The translations under genes were made by a program, and so were the position numbers. Shown here one piece after another: positions 23,333 to 32,739 of a DNA stretch of 64,000 nt. The notes beneath the pieces were generated by a model, which did no database searches, was not told the DNA's origin, and was given only the letters and a program-made list of their open reading frames with translations. The DNA comes from Dipteris shenzhenensis (Eukaryota; Polypodiophyta; Polypodiopsida; Gleicheniales): NCBI GenBank assembly GCA_047967505.1, contig CM106538.1; one strand, 5' to 3'. Every line of letters starts with the position of its first letter. Position 1 is the stretch's first letter.

Positions 23333-23670
23333 ATGTCACAGCATACAATTTTTACATCCATGATATGTGTGTGTGTGCATGTGTGACTTGCTTATTATTT
23401 AAATGTCGTGTGGGGTTGCAGGCTGACTTTTCAAAGGTGCCATCTGCTCTGAGTAAGGCACGGACTAAAGGTGTGGCTAGGTTCCTCCCTAACCCTGAAG
23501 AGTTCTGGGGACCCAAGCCTAGGGCTGGGCGGCGAATTACTAGTAAGCATGCACCTTCAGTTGGGGCTGCAGGGACAAATGGTATTTCATATAAACCTGG
23601 TGAAACTGTTCATGCAGAAGAGGAGCCAGATATGAAGCGCCAAAAGATTGTGGAGGGAGAGAAAAGTTGA
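6666..23670 (+). CDS. TRM1: tRNA (guanine26-N2)-dimethyltransferase, 3' part, eight exons
   Basis: The enzyme methylates G26 of tRNAs twice using S-adenosylmethionine. Joining 6666-6805, 6896-6968, 8087-8175, 8386-8491, 11368-11580, 15949-16143, 16241-16318 and 23422-23670 gives 380 codons and a stop in one frame. Every border is GT-AG. The product begins at [20 protein letters not shown], holding the DPYG catalytic motif, then continues with [18 protein letters not shown] and [17 protein letters not shown]. Two CxxC pairs (CVGC, CKHC) form the expected zinc ribbon, followed by [18 protein letters not shown] and [16 protein letters not shown]. The tail contains MKRQK, a possible nuclear signal. 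Plant TRM1 proteins are about 550-600 residues, so roughly the first 200, including the SAM-binding motif I, lie upstream of the window. All exons are intact. Identification is by family motifs seen by eye. Confidence 0.93.
6896..6968 (+). CDS. TRM1: TRM1 exon b
   Basis: The acceptor TTTTGACAG precedes 6896 and the donor GTATTG follows 6968. The exon completes the lysine codon and encodes [20 protein letters not shown] and a few more residues to CIE, ending in phase 0. Confidence 0.93.
6969..8086 (+). other. TRM1 intron b-c
   Basis: This 1118-base intron contains a (GAAA)n tract at 7510-7538. The tract is followed by a segment to about 7800 with near-repeats of the phrase TGAGATATCATCCGGTGACTG and variants. 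No coding homology was recognised. It ends TTATTTGCAG before the next exon. Confidence 0.8.
8087..8175 (+). CDS. TRM1: TRM1 exon c
   Basis: The acceptor is TTATTTGCAG and the donor GTAAGT, a consensus match. It encodes [20 protein letters not shown] through RVFVRIS plus two bases of a threonine codon. Confidence 0.93.
8386..8491 (+). CDS. TRM1: TRM1 exon d (first zinc-ribbon CxxC)
   Basis: The acceptor TCTATCCAG precedes 8386 and the donor GTTTGA follows 8491. The exon completes threonine and encodes [20 protein letters not shown], then [19 protein letters not shown] supplies the first Cys pair of the zinc ribbon. It ends in phase 0. Confidence 0.93.
8492..10058 (+). other. TRM1 intron d-e, left part
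   Basis: No gene or confident repeat was recognised here. Short open frames on both strands show no family motif. The stretch ends at the poly(T) tract that marks the tail of the LINE insertion at 10,059. Confidence 0.6.
10059..10996 (-). mobile_element. 5'-truncated L1-type LINE with poly(A) tail in TRM1 intron
   Basis: On the minus strand the element ends ...GAAGTCTCTTTTTTGC followed by about 14 A (10,072-10,059), a typical plant L1 3' end. Upstream, 10,865-10,536 reads as the zf-RVT segment that follows LINE reverse transcriptase ([39 protein letters not shown]). Then 10,451-10,206 reads as the C-terminal tail ([17 protein letters not shown]). A frame change near 10,860 joins it to a further fragment up to about 10,996. 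The reverse transcriptase and endonuclease are absent, as expected for 5'-truncated insertion. Confidence 0.8.
11283..11321. repeat. (GA)n microsatellite next to a TRM1 exon
   Basis: About 19 GA units end 46 bases before exon e. The remaining bases up to the acceptor contain a T run, a G run and little pyrimidine tract. Confidence 0.95.
11368..11580 (+). CDS. TRM1: TRM1 exon e (second zinc-ribbon CxxC)
   Basis: The acceptor is AACCTTACAG and the donor GTATTT. It encodes 71 codons from [20 protein letters not shown], including CKHC and [14 protein letters not shown], to LTAISE. Phase is 0 at both ends. Confidence 0.92.
11581..14384 (+). other. TRM1 intron e-f, left part
   Basis: The sequence is AT-rich with no recognised gene. 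Stretches near 12,560-12,620 and 13,170-13,210 are rich in GAAAC/GTTTC words (for example CGAAATGTTTCGAAAC), similar in style to 19,510-19,740. They may be remnants of one repeat family. Confidence 0.55.
14385..14990 (-). mobile_element. Decayed copia reverse transcriptase fragment
   Basis: Minus-strand readings give [17 protein letters not shown] near 14,900-14,850, and further downstream [14 protein letters not shown] and [11 protein letters not shown] near 14,680-14,600. These match the copia RT motifs [20 protein letters not shown] and RLKKALYGLKQ. The frame has several stops and shifts. Immediately to the left, 14,385-14,578 shares a nucleotide segment with 56,885-57,110 (shared core GATGTCATAGTCGCTAGTCC), which lies in a putative copia LTR there. 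Confidence 0.7.
14991..15948 (+). other. TRM1 intron e-f, right part
   Basis: No gene was recognised. The phrase TATCATCAACTATCTTTAATGGCC and a near copy occur about 40 bases apart at 15,640-15,710. The intron ends TTGGTATGCAG at 15,948. Confidence 0.6.
15949..16143 (+). CDS. TRM1: TRM1 exon f
   Basis: The acceptor is GTATGCAG and the donor GTATGC. It encodes 65 codons from [20 protein letters not shown] through [20 protein letters not shown] to MRCW. Phase is 0 at both ends. The [10 protein letters not shown] and WDIMRCW blocks are among the best conserved in the family. Confidence 0.93.
16241..16318 (+). CDS. TRM1: TRM1 exon g
   Basis: This 26-codon exon follows a 97-base intron. The acceptor is GGAATTCAG and the donor GTTTCT. 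It encodes [20 protein letters not shown] followed by QEPALE, in phase 0. Confidence 0.92.
16319..17371 (+). other. TRM1 intron g-h, first kilobase
   Basis: No gene was recognised. It contains C-rich low-complexity DNA at about 16,570-16,610 and a (CA)n tract at about 16,619-16,634. The whole intron is 7103 bases and holds the repeats listed up to 23,421. Confidence 0.65.
17495..17584 (-). mobile_element. LINE reverse transcriptase scrap
   Basis: A short minus-strand reading, [19 protein letters not shown], matches the LINE RT block LLLDFEKAYDRV.W.FL, which contains the first catalytic Asp. Nothing else of an RT is readable around it. Confidence 0.55.
17650..18240 (-). mobile_element. LINE C-terminal fragment
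   Basis: The minus-strand frame at 18,162-17,914 contains [20 protein letters not shown], related to [17 protein letters not shown] in the LINE at 10.2-10.5 kb. This is the tail that follows the zf-RVT segment in plant L1 elements. It is not collinear with the RT scrap at 17.5 kb, so the two are probably separate insertions. Confidence 0.65.
18262..18485. repeat. 112-bp tandem duplication
   Basis: Units 18,262-18,373 and 18,374-18,485 are nearly identical and begin GATGATGCACTCAATACAC. The array lies downstream, on the minus strand, of the TATA box at 18,690-18,697. Confidence 0.9.
18690..18697 (-). promoter_or_regulatory. TATA box of a minus-strand, LTR-like promoter
   Basis: The minus strand reads TATAAAAG in the context CAGCCTATAAAAGGGCAGCC. 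A very similar context (GGCCTATAAAAGGCTCCC) is the TATA region of the LTR at 58,087. GGCCGAC/TTGACC-type words lie upstream in both cases. It is probably the promoter of a decayed LTR. No PBS was found to prove that. Confidence 0.5.
18773..19162. repeat. 195-bp tandem duplication with W-box palindromes
   Basis: Units 18,773-18,967 and 18,968-19,162 are almost identical. Each opens with a perfect 22-base palindrome (18,774-18,795 and 18,969-18,990) made of AAAAGTCAACG and its reverse complement, giving two divergent TTGAC cores. Since 195 is divisible by three, a minus-strand open frame of 170 codons runs through both units. It shows no family motif and is not called a gene. Confidence 0.92.
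19163..22296 (+). other. TRM1 intron g-h, middle part
   Basis: No gene was recognised. A GAAAC/GTTTC-rich stretch lies at about 19,510-19,740. From about 22,000 to 22,250 the sequence repeats words such as CCCATATGG, a style also seen near 57,940-57,980 in an LTR region. Confidence 0.55.
22297..22406. repeat. 55-bp tandem duplication
   Basis: Two units (22,297-22,351 and 22,352-22,406) beginning CACTTTTGAC differ at about two positions. Confidence 0.9.
23090..23145. repeat. (GA)n tract followed by poly(G)
   Basis: About 20 GA units run straight into 15 G. The tract lies in the last TRM1 intron, about 280 bases before the final exon. Confidence 0.95.
23270..23330. repeat. (GTGA)n/(GA)n compound microsatellite
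   Basis: GTGA repeats pass into GA repeats, ending about 90 bases before the last TRM1 exon. Confidence 0.95.
23422..23670 (+). CDS. TRM1: TRM1 last exon and stop
   Basis: The acceptor is GGGGTTGCAG. The exon encodes [36 protein letters not shown] and RRITSKH, then a less conserved acidic and basic tail ending VEGEKS and TGA at 23,668-23,670. The FLPNPE.(F/H)WGPK.RAG.(Q/R)ITSKH block is the standard C-terminal signature of eukaryotic Trm1. Confidence 0.93.
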   Translation, partial: ADFSKVPSALSKARTKGVARFLPNPEEFWGPKPRAGRRITSKHAPSVGAAGTNGISYKPGETVHAEEEPDMKRQKIVEGEKS

Positions 23671-23685
23671 TTGGCATCCTCATGT

Positions 23686-23691
23686 AATAAA
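23686..23691 (+). terminator. Possible TRM1 polyadenylation signal (proximal)
   Basis: AATAAA lies 16 bases after the stop codon, which would leave a very short 3' UTR. Confidence 0.4.
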
Positions 23692-23811
23692 CTGATATTA
23701 CATCCTAATTTTTGCATAGTAACTCTCCCAAGGGGTATTTTTTGTGAGTGTACAGTTGAATGGCAGTGTTACTCTTCTGAGGAGGATGTAATGAAAGGTT
23801 TTGTTTTTTCT

Positions 23812-23817
23812 AATAAA
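23812..23817 (+). terminator. Likely TRM1 polyadenylation signal (distal)
   Basis: AATAAA lies 142 bases after the stop, preceded by a T-rich stretch (TTTTGTTTTTTC), a usual plant arrangement. Confidence 0.55.
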
Positions 23818-25852
23818 ATGTTAAGTGATTCATTACCTCCATGATCTCAAAGACTCACTGAATATATTTTGCCTAGGTGCTAGTTTGTATACAAGGACAG
23901 GATTTGGGTTAAGATAATGTTAGAATTCCAGTATCTTCAAGCCTAAATTGTAACATAGCTGTATGTATGATGACATAAAAAATCTTCCCAAAGAACTAAC
24001 AATCTTCCCTTTGTCACGAAGAACCACAATAAACGGGCATACCCATAAATGCATATATGTATACACGGTCATTCATATCTATAAATGGTGGTGGGTATGA
24101 ACTGAGCTGGTGAAGCATTGAACATTGACAAGCATGAAAGATAAAGCCTGCGCACAAGCATGCACTGTATGCACATACACGTACGCACATCCAAGAATGC
24201 ACAGACTGTTGTTTCCCATGCTGCTCGCTTCTTAGCGCACATGCTACTCAAGTTTGCTCGATCTCGATATTCTATCGGGGAAGAGGAATGCCTTTTCTTA
24301 AAATCTGTAGGCCCACTAAATTTGCTTGCATGATGAAAGTTTCGAAGGCCCACTTAAATTTCTATTTTATGACAAGATGCATGCACATGGATGTGTGCAT
24401 ACCCTTTCACATGTTCCTACCCATGCATGCATGTTAGTGCAATTGCACCATCAATGCATGCATTATGCATTCATATATACACGTGTGCATGAATGAATTT
24501 AGTATGAAGTTTAAACTGGTGAAATTCCTCAGTATAGGTTGCAAATAGATGCTCCCTTAAAAAAGTCTCAATTAGTGAGGGAGGATGCTCCAAGAAAGTA
24601 GGTGGAGAACTTGGAAGCTTTAGGGGATCTCATGCTTTGTTCATCGATTTACAAACTTGATGGCTTACGGACTAGAATTCTCTCAATTAGAATTCCTAAA
24701 AGAAGAATCTAAGGTCATTGCTATTGTCATTTTGTGTTAGATCCATTAGAAAAAGACCCTCAATTGTAAGTTTGAAAAAAGCAAATTGACCCTCCCTTCA
24801 CTCTCCTAAGAATTGCTCAGTAGAGCAAAGAAGAGTAGGTGAGATTAGTGATGTAATGCTTAAACTATCATAGTTTTTTTTGAAAGATGTGTTATGCTCC
24901 TCACCTTCTTGTGATTATACTCCGAAATCTTTCTCAATGTGCTACATCCAACTTTGGTTGAAATCAAATATTTTCAATTGCTTTAGGAATTTCCATTCCC
25001 AATGAATGTTTAGACATGCGTGTCACAATTTTCTTGACACAAGGACCTATCATGAATGCATGCGCGCTTGCGTGTATGTTTTATACAGCCCAAGAAACTA
25101 GCATTATGGTTACGAAAGTCATGGTCAAAGGATTAAATTGACATATAGTGTTCATATTGTAAATAGAGTACTACAAAGTATCTTATAGATTAAGCTTTGT
25201 ATTGTAAGAAAAAAAACAAAGATCGAGTGGAGTACAATAGTCCTATCCATACATGGTGGTGAATTTCAATTGGTCACTACATGTCCACAAGGTCTTGAAG
25301 GGAGAATGACTCAGTTGCCACCATCCCACGATAATGCATGTTAGGACATAATTATGTAGGCTTCACATACCAAGTAGCATTCAAGACCAAAGGATTGCTT
25401 AGTAAAAATTACCACCACCAAACATAGTTCTAGAGGAAAGTCGATTGAGAGGGTCATCATTATAATGTGGGAAAGCCCTACTTTGATTTTACTTTTCTTT
25501 TTATGCTTGTAAATTTGAGCTTAAGTTATATGTTAAGTCTAACAACTAATGCTTCGAATCCATATAAAACTAAGCTTTTTTTTGAAAGCTAACAATTTGC
25601 TTCGAATCTAACAATTTGCAACACAGTAATACCTATAAGATGGAAGCAAAAAGTGCACCCATTAAAAAAATGGCATTGGTAAGAGGACTAACACGATTCT
25701 AGCTTAAGTCACAAAAAATTGCATTTTAGGTGTCAAGCAACCTCAAAATATTTCTCTAGGAAATGTTTTGTTGAATAGGACAAGGAGCACATGAAGCTCC
25801 CTTTTTATTTGTGTTTGTGCGTGCGTGTGCACGCACATGCATGCATACACGT

Positions 25853-25894
25853 GCGCACGCACGCGCGCGCGCGCACACACACACACACACACAC
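25853..25894. repeat. (CG)n/(CA)n microsatellite
   Basis: GCGC alternation passes into CACA alternation, a purine-pyrimidine alternating tract of about 40 bases that could adopt Z-DNA. Confidence 0.9.
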
Positions 25895-26263
25895 TTGCCT
25901 CTTAACCCACTCGAAGGGTATAGGCCCACCCTAACAATGAGGGAGCCCAATACAAAGGAAAGTAGACACCTTTGGCAGTAGGCCAATGATGGGACCCCAG
26001 GAGGTTCATACACATTGGGAAAGATTTATGTTGAGTTTTTAATATGATACAAGCACACAGACCTAAGATATGTTTGGAAAAACCCAACAAAAAAGGAAAA
26101 AATCAGAGCATAAAGAAAAAAGTGACGAGAGCATGAATATTATCCTTCTTATAGAACTACTCCCTTGGATGACCGATGGTTGGCCCTTGTACTCGATATA
26201 TATAATCATATATACGCGTATAGAACAAACATGAACATATAGGCGGATAGAGATATGCTTATA

Positions 26264-26392
26264 TGCGCGCGCGCACACACACACACACAAATGTGAGGGT
26301 ATATGCATACATGTACATATACACACACACACAAATGTGAGGGTATATGCATACATGTACATATATGCATACATGTACATATATGCATGTAC
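26264..26392. repeat. (CA)n and CATACATGTACATAT repeats
   Basis: GCGC/CACA alternation at 26,264-26,288 is followed by repeated units of AAATGTGAGGGTATATG and ATACATGTACATAT up to about 26,392. Confidence 0.85.
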
Positions 26393-27736
26393 ACAAATGT
26401 GGGAGCACCAGGCATGGCTAGCAGGAATCTTCTACATCCTTAATGCGAAGGGTATTTGTTGGACGTATAAACAAACATATGTTGCAAAAAAAACTTTTCC
26501 CAAATTGATACAAAAAATGAGGATTTCTAGGATTTAGGGTTGCAAGTTAAAATTGATTACAAATTCTTTTACCCTTTTGCAAATCTCTAAATTATTACAA
26601 ATTTTTTTCCCAATTGCAAATCTGTTTTCCAAAAATATGTATCCAATCGAACACTAAGAGTGAAATGTAGTTTGCTTACTTTTTTCCAAATTGAATTATC
26701 TAACTTTTAATTTTCTATTACATGAAGCCAAGGGGAGATGCATGATCCAAACACAAAGAGAGAGCTTGCTTGATGTAGATGAGGAAGGTGTGTTAAAGAA
26801 TTTTTAGGTAGAGGAGATGCCACGGAAAATGATGAGGGAGGATTACTATTCTAGAACAACCATTCTTTTGTACTCTGAAAAAATCATTTTACAAGTGAAA
26901 TACATGTAGCTATGGCATTTTTGCTTTATAGTGATGTGGATTATCAAATGTAAATTATGTGTCATAATGACTCTTATGCACAAGTTTTTCATAGGACCAT
27001 GTCTACTATCTAGTTACTATTATGGAATCATGCTTTTAGTAAAGCACACTCAAGCATAGACTTTACATACATGTTTTTTAGGTAACATGGTTGATCATAT
27101 CCAAGATTTCTTAGATAGAAATAAATGCGCCTCTACAAGATAATTGAGGAAATGGACTAGTTCTTGGGGATACTAGATGGAATCAGGGTTGCTCAATCAA
27201 ACATTTTACATACATATTGGTGGGTGAAATCAATGCTTAATTAGAGCAAACACTTTCCATACATTTTGGGAGGTGAAATCAATTGATTTGATTAGACCCA
27301 TGAAATGAATTTAAATTCTTAATATAGAAATAAAGTGCCGTCCATAGGATAAGAGAGAAAAATGAACTAATTGTGGAGAAATTAGGACTTGTAGGGTAGG
27401 TGGGCATGCATACATGGGATCCATTAGGAATGTGAATACATTATTTGTTTAAAAATGTATAGCTATTACTAAGCATAATTAGTTTTAAAAGTAAAACAAA
27501 ATGGTAGTAGAACCATTAAATCTCAACAAATAGGGCCATAAATAACATGGATGAGGAGGAAGGGGTAGCAAAGAGAAGGATATACCAAACCCAAGGTGCT
27601 CTAAAAATGAAATCATACATGTTAAGAGGAGTCTTTAGTCCATGTTCTTTTGGTTGATTCCTTACTCCTTTCTTATTTGTAACTTTTTACTACTAAAACT
27701 TCTTTTGCAAAAGTATCCTTGCTAGACTATGATGAT

Positions 27737-27739
<3 letters not shown>

Positions 27740-27794
<55 letters not shown>
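27740..27794. repeat. (CT)n microsatellite at the 3' end of a LINE
   Basis: A 55-base (CT)n tract lies directly beyond the minus-strand 3' end of the LINE at 27.8-32.7 kb, where a poly(A) tail would be expected. Confidence 0.9.
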
Positions 27795-27796
<2 letters not shown>

Positions 27797-27827
27797 GATG
27801 GTTGCTCACAGGAATGAAGAGATAATG

Positions 27828-30800
27828 TCAAGAAGCTCGGCCTTCTTCACACTCAAGACCAAACACAATTTTAGTATCCATTAAGACATCATTAAACAAA
27901 TTATTACATCGCTGAAGCCAAATTGACCAAAGCGCTAAGGCTCTTATGAGGTTTCGATTTTGCGGAGCTCTATTAGGAGAGTCTCCAAGCAAAATGATTG
28001 AGTAGCTAAAAGGGAAGGGGGATATGTGTCGGTGTATCAAATCCCATAGTTCCCTAGAATAGGGACAATTGAGGAACAAGTGTGGGATATCTTCTCTCGC
28101 TCTGTTGCATCTTCTGCACCACCCATTCCCGTGCCCAATCTTTTGGGCTCAAACTGCAGTCCAAATACCTCGGTGTAGGATGAGCCATAGAAGACACGAT
28201 TGCTTTCTCGATCCCAGAATTTAGAGAATCTGTGAGACCAAATTTGTTATCATCTCTTCGATACCACATTTTGTTTAGTCTACTTATCAGCTCCTCTTGA
28301 CCATCATTGATGATAGGAGCTGGGGAAAGATTACATTGGCCCACCCATCTGAATTCTCTTGTCGCAGGTGGTAGGTGGTAGATGACCACCTAGCTAGGGG
28401 AGATTTTCTCTGGACCACAGAGCCTGACGTTCCTTTATCAGGGGGAGGTCAAATCTATTTAATCTATGTGATTCCAATAGGAAGTTATTGTTGTTCAAAA
28501 CAATCTGTAAGTTGGTCAAATTGTTTTTTTGTAGGGAACCAGCTAGCTATTAAATAAAGAATGGATGGGTAGATGTAATGATTCTGTCCTAGCCAGTGAA
28601 GGTTGTAGCCCTTTCCACCTACTGATTTTACTCTTGATTTTGTCGATGACCCAATCCCATCTATCTTTGTTTGTACATCTGAAGCCCATTGGGATCCCAA
28701 GGAGGCAAAAAATATCACCTTCTTTTAGGACCTTGCACCTCTTATCTATAAGAATTTGGGGAGGAGCTGCTCTAGTTCCAAAGACTCCTATTTTCTCATG
28801 ATTAATCTTAGACCTCGATGCAATGCAAAAAGTGTCCAAGCATCTGAGGATGCTCTCCACTGATCTTGTATCATTGCTCGGTGTGAGATTGGTGTCATCT
28901 CCGAATTGCTAGCAGACTATTTGTACTCAATTTCCCATTTGGATAACTCTGATCCCCATTGATTTCTTCCTCCTTAATGAGCCAGCCAAGAGCATCTGCT
29001 GTAATGGCGAAGAGGAGAGGCACTAAGGGGTAGCCCTGTCTAATAGATCTTTTAAGTGAAAAAGAGGAGGAGATGGCTCTGTTAACTTCCACCTTGGCTT
29101 TGGATTGGTTCAGAAGAGATAAACCCAAGACCTACCCCCATGTCTTGGAACGAGGACAGAATAAATCCCCACTCCATTTTGTTGTAAGCTTTATCAAAGT
29201 CTATTTTAAGAAAACAAATATCCTAGTTTATCTCCTCTACATGTTCTAGCCCTTCCCACAGAGTTAAGATAGCCTCTAGGATGTGCTTGCCTTGGATGAA
29301 GCCTTTTTGTTCTTCCCTTATCCAGTCTTTCATTTTGAATTTGAGTCTGATGGCTAAAGCTTTAGCGAAGATTTTGTAGCTAGTGCCAAGCATGGTAAGA
29401 GATCTCCAATTCTTGAGTGTTTCCTTGGGGCCCCCTTTGGATATCACTTCAATCATCCCTGTGTTTATCCTTGAGTCCAGGAAGCCTTTTGATTTGGATT
29501 CTTGCCAGAGGAGTAGCAGGCGTGGGCCCACTGTGTCCCATAATTCTTGGTAGAATTCTATTGGAAGTCCATCTTCACCTGGGGTTTTTCCCCTTGCCAT
29601 GACAGTAACTGCACCTTTTAATTCTTCTAAGGAAAGTTCCTTGTCTAGAAAGATGGAGTCAAATCTTTGGATAGTACTCCTTCTAGCTAGCCGACATTTT
29701 TCTCTTGGTCTAAGCTTATCCATGGAAAGAGTTTCGAGTTCCCAAAGAATCCTCTGGAAGTGCCCCGCCACAATCTGACCATCTGACCTATCTCTTTTGG
29801 ATCCTGGATGATTCATCCTTTGTGTACTAGTGTATCTATCAATTCTTGAGCTTGTTTTTTCCTAAGGCTTCCAAACATGTCCTCATTTGGTCTGTCCCCT
29901 CTCCCTACCCACCATTCTCTGGTGAAAACTTTGGATTGTGCTATTTCAATGCTTACTTCTATCCTAGATCTATCTCTAAAAGCTTTAAGTCTTTCATGTC
30001 CCTAGGTTGTTGTGTCCTCGTCCATAAGCTTGATTTGTTCTTCATCTGTTGCTCGTCTGGTGGCTCTAGCGATATCTGCTCGCTTCTTGATGGCCTTTAG
30101 GAAAGTACATGTTCTTTCTATGGCTCTACTCATTTTTCAAAAATTGTAGCTGTTCTATCTAAAGCTTTTTCCCATATTCTTACTACCTTTTATTGGACAT
30201 AGGGAAGATGAAAGAAGAAGGGGTTTGCTTTGAAGCAAAATTTACATCTCTTTCCCTGACTTTTGTCTAGGGTGATTAGGATTGGCTTATGGTCTAAAAA
30301 GGGGAGAGAGTAAAGAGCTAAGCTCTTGGTGCACAAGGCTGTGTCAGCGATGTCTCTTGTGCAATACATCCTATCTATCCTTGCTTTCCTGTGGAGAGAA
30401 CCCATCTGATTGTTGGTCCATGTGAAAGAGGTGTCTTCAGAGGTGTTAATGAGCACTGCAAAATCTTTGAGTATAGTCCAGGAGGAGAGCTCCCTGCCTC
30501 TTAGAGAGTTACCTATGCCGTTCCATCTGTCCCTATGGGATTCTACCATATTGAAGTCCCCTAGAAGGATAGCATTGTTTTGTAGTATCTTCCCATCCCA
30601 AAGGAGAGCTCGATCTCTCATGGCATGAGGGCCATAAATGGAGAAAATCTGGCATCGAAGTTGAGGGTGGGAAAAGTCAACTCCAATCTCAGCAGCTCCA
30701 AAAAGAGTTAAAGGCCACGTGACTGACTCGAGAAGGTGGCCAGCTACACCTATAACAGCTCCACCTCTTCCACTGCCTCTTGTTGTCAATTTGGCTGAGC

Positions 30801-30962
30801 TACCACCGTAGCTTTATCCCAAGAAACTTTGACCTCTTGAAGTGCTTAAAAGTCTGGTTTTAGGCAAGTTTTTTTGAATCATCTTTTAAGAATGGCAGGC
30901 TTGAGGTCAATTGTTAAGCCCTGCACATTGATGCTGAGAAAGGAAAAGTTGTCTTGCTTCAT
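27828..30962 (-). pseudogene. LINE ORF2 (endonuclease-RT-zf-RVT), broken
   Basis: The likely start is the ATG at 30,962 (MKQDNFSFLSINVQGL), with a stop about 28 codons later. The endonuclease is readable at 30,789-30,190: LLGDFNMVESHRDRWNG, SFTWTNNQ, ARIDRMY and LPFLDHKPI are APE-family blocks. Reverse transcriptase runs from about 29,816 to 28,543 with ARGKTPGEDGLPIEFYQ, EEQKGFIQGKHI, FLKIDFDKAYNK (just after a stop) and QGYPLVPLLFAI. The catalytic box reads FGDD at 28,905-28,894 where FADD is usual, with a stop a few codons before it. The tail FLNCPYSRELWDLIH lies near 28,070. Confidence 0.82.
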
Positions 30963-31327
30963 TGCATAGTGTTTTTGTTTCTCTTCTTCTTAAAACTTAC
31001 TAGACTATTTTGAGAAGAAAGAGCGAAGCCTCTCAACATCCTCCGTTTTTCCCTTTCAATTGAGTTGATTTCCTTTCCCCTAACCTTAGCCTTCCCTAAC
31101 CTTGTTGCTTTTCTTCCTTTGAGAACTTTGAAGGGAGGACCCTATTTGTTCGTTGACTCGTGCTCTGCTTGCTTCAATTGTGCCTCGAAGTCTTGAGTGG
31201 TGACCATAAATTCTTCCTCACCTGAACTATCTTCCATCTGTTCTTCCCTTTCATTATCAACCTCTTTGCATTTCCCTCTCATCTCACCCCGTGGGCTCTC
31301 AAAAATTGGCTTACTCTGAGCCTCCTT

Positions 31328-32735
31328 TCATTCCATGGCAGGAGGGGGGACCGGGAGCTTAGTAGGATTCTGAGTGTGCTTGGTTTCCTGAGGGTCTTTT
31401 TGTCTCATGCTTGGTTTTTCTTTTTTCCAATTGTTTCTGGAAGGGCAGTACATGATAAAGTGCCCCCCCATATTGCAGAGGAAGTAGGAGTTAGGAATGT
31501 TCTTAAAAGATACTTTTTGGATCAACCGTCCTCATCAAGGATATGGATGGCACTAGGAGGGTCGGAAGCGAGGTCCATCAAGACACATGCTTGAGGGTTA
31601 CCTCCGGGGATTATAAACCTTTTTGTTTCCACACCGAGGAATTGGCCAAGCGGCGCACAGAGAGTCTCTATATGAGGAAAAAGAGATAGCAATAAATCAG
31701 GGAATTCCACCCAAATGGGGGCTTTAAATGGAGGCGGGGAATCAAGACTGAAGGAGGGCTCCCATAGCTAGACTAATAGAGGCCGATTTCTAATAGTGCA
31801 TGTCCCTTTTTGCACTACTTCTGTCGTCATCTCCAATTGTTTGAAGATGAAAACAGTGTACCTATTCCTAAGAAAACGAATGGTTGTGACAACCAAGCCT
31901 TTATGTGACCAGAAGTTTCAGACCCAACCTTCTAGGAAAAGAGTAGGTGGCATTGGGCCGTGAATATATCCTACAACAACACAAGAACAGAGCCATTTTG
32001 TTGTTTCATTAAGAAGTGCATTGTGTACTTTGACTGTTGGGATCTTACCTTTGAGAGGCTCAACAACCTTTGGAGCATTTGGATCAATGGCAATAGGGAG
32101 CTTTGCTGGTTCTGAGATAAAGGAGGGCGGGGTGCCACTAAAGATTCTCCTAGCTCGAAGCGAGAGCTGCTCCTAGGCTGACTGTCTTGACATCGGCGAA
32201 GCCTTGAAAAGGCTTTTACCTCCTCCACTAATAGCACTAGCATAGGTGCTCTTTTGCAGCTTCTGCACAGGGTTCCCCTTCGGGACTTGGTCCATTGCAG
32301 ACTTGAGGGCTCCATTGGGTCATTGATCCTTTGCTAGAGAGAAGGAGACGAAGAGAGGTTTTTCTTTGCTCTAGCTATTACTGGGAAGATTATTGGACGG
32401 TGCAGTTTTGAACTTTGAGAGAAACTTATGAAAAGTGTCTGCTTCTCTGCCACCTTGTTTGAGTTGAAGAACGTCTCTTTCCTCCAGGTGAAGGGTGAAG
32501 GGTGGGAGAGAGGTATCGTGTTTATCATGGTCTAGATCTTGCATGACAGAATCCGATGGACTGTTGATATCTATCTGATTAGACTCTAGATTGACGGGAT
32601 GGGATGGGGAGTGGGGGGATAGGACGTGAGAGCTTCAGGAGAAGAAGACAGAGAACCCTTGTCTGCACCGCCATAGCTAGGGCCGCCATCACCAAGGATG
32701 CCCTTGCTAGGGCAGCCATCATTAGAGGAAGCCAT
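31328..32735 (-). pseudogene. LINE ORF1, broken
   Basis: A candidate start at 32,735 (MASSNDGCPSKG) runs 49 codons to a stop. Later frames include IHILDEDG-type sequence at 31,710-31,522 and a degraded zinc knuckle near 31,480 (LCNMGGHFIMYCPSR, which keeps CX4HX4C but has lost the first Cys). This layout fits the plant L1 ORF1 nucleic-acid-binding protein. Several stops and shifts are present. The N-terminal assignment is the least certain part. Confidence 0.6.
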
Positions 32736-32739
32736 TTTC

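Larger units (their letters stand above)
23820..27739. other. Intergenic DNA, no gene recognised
   Basis: Nearly 4 kb is AT-rich with no protein motif on either strand. It holds several CATGCATG-type runs (around 24,370-24,490) and the microsatellites listed separately. Open frames of 60-105 codons here come from CA/TATG simple repeats. Confidence 0.65.
27796..32735 (-). mobile_element. Near-complete, inactivated L1-type LINE
   Basis: In minus-strand order the element has ORF1 (zinc knuckle-like region at about 31.45 kb), an ORF2 beginning with an APE-type endonuclease, then reverse transcriptase and the zf-RVT tail, ending at a (CT)n tract. The length of about 4.9 kb is near full size for plant L1 elements. 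Both ORFs are broken by stops and frameshifts. Its 5' end adjoins the RNase H end of the copia relic at 32.74 kb. Confidence 0.8.
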
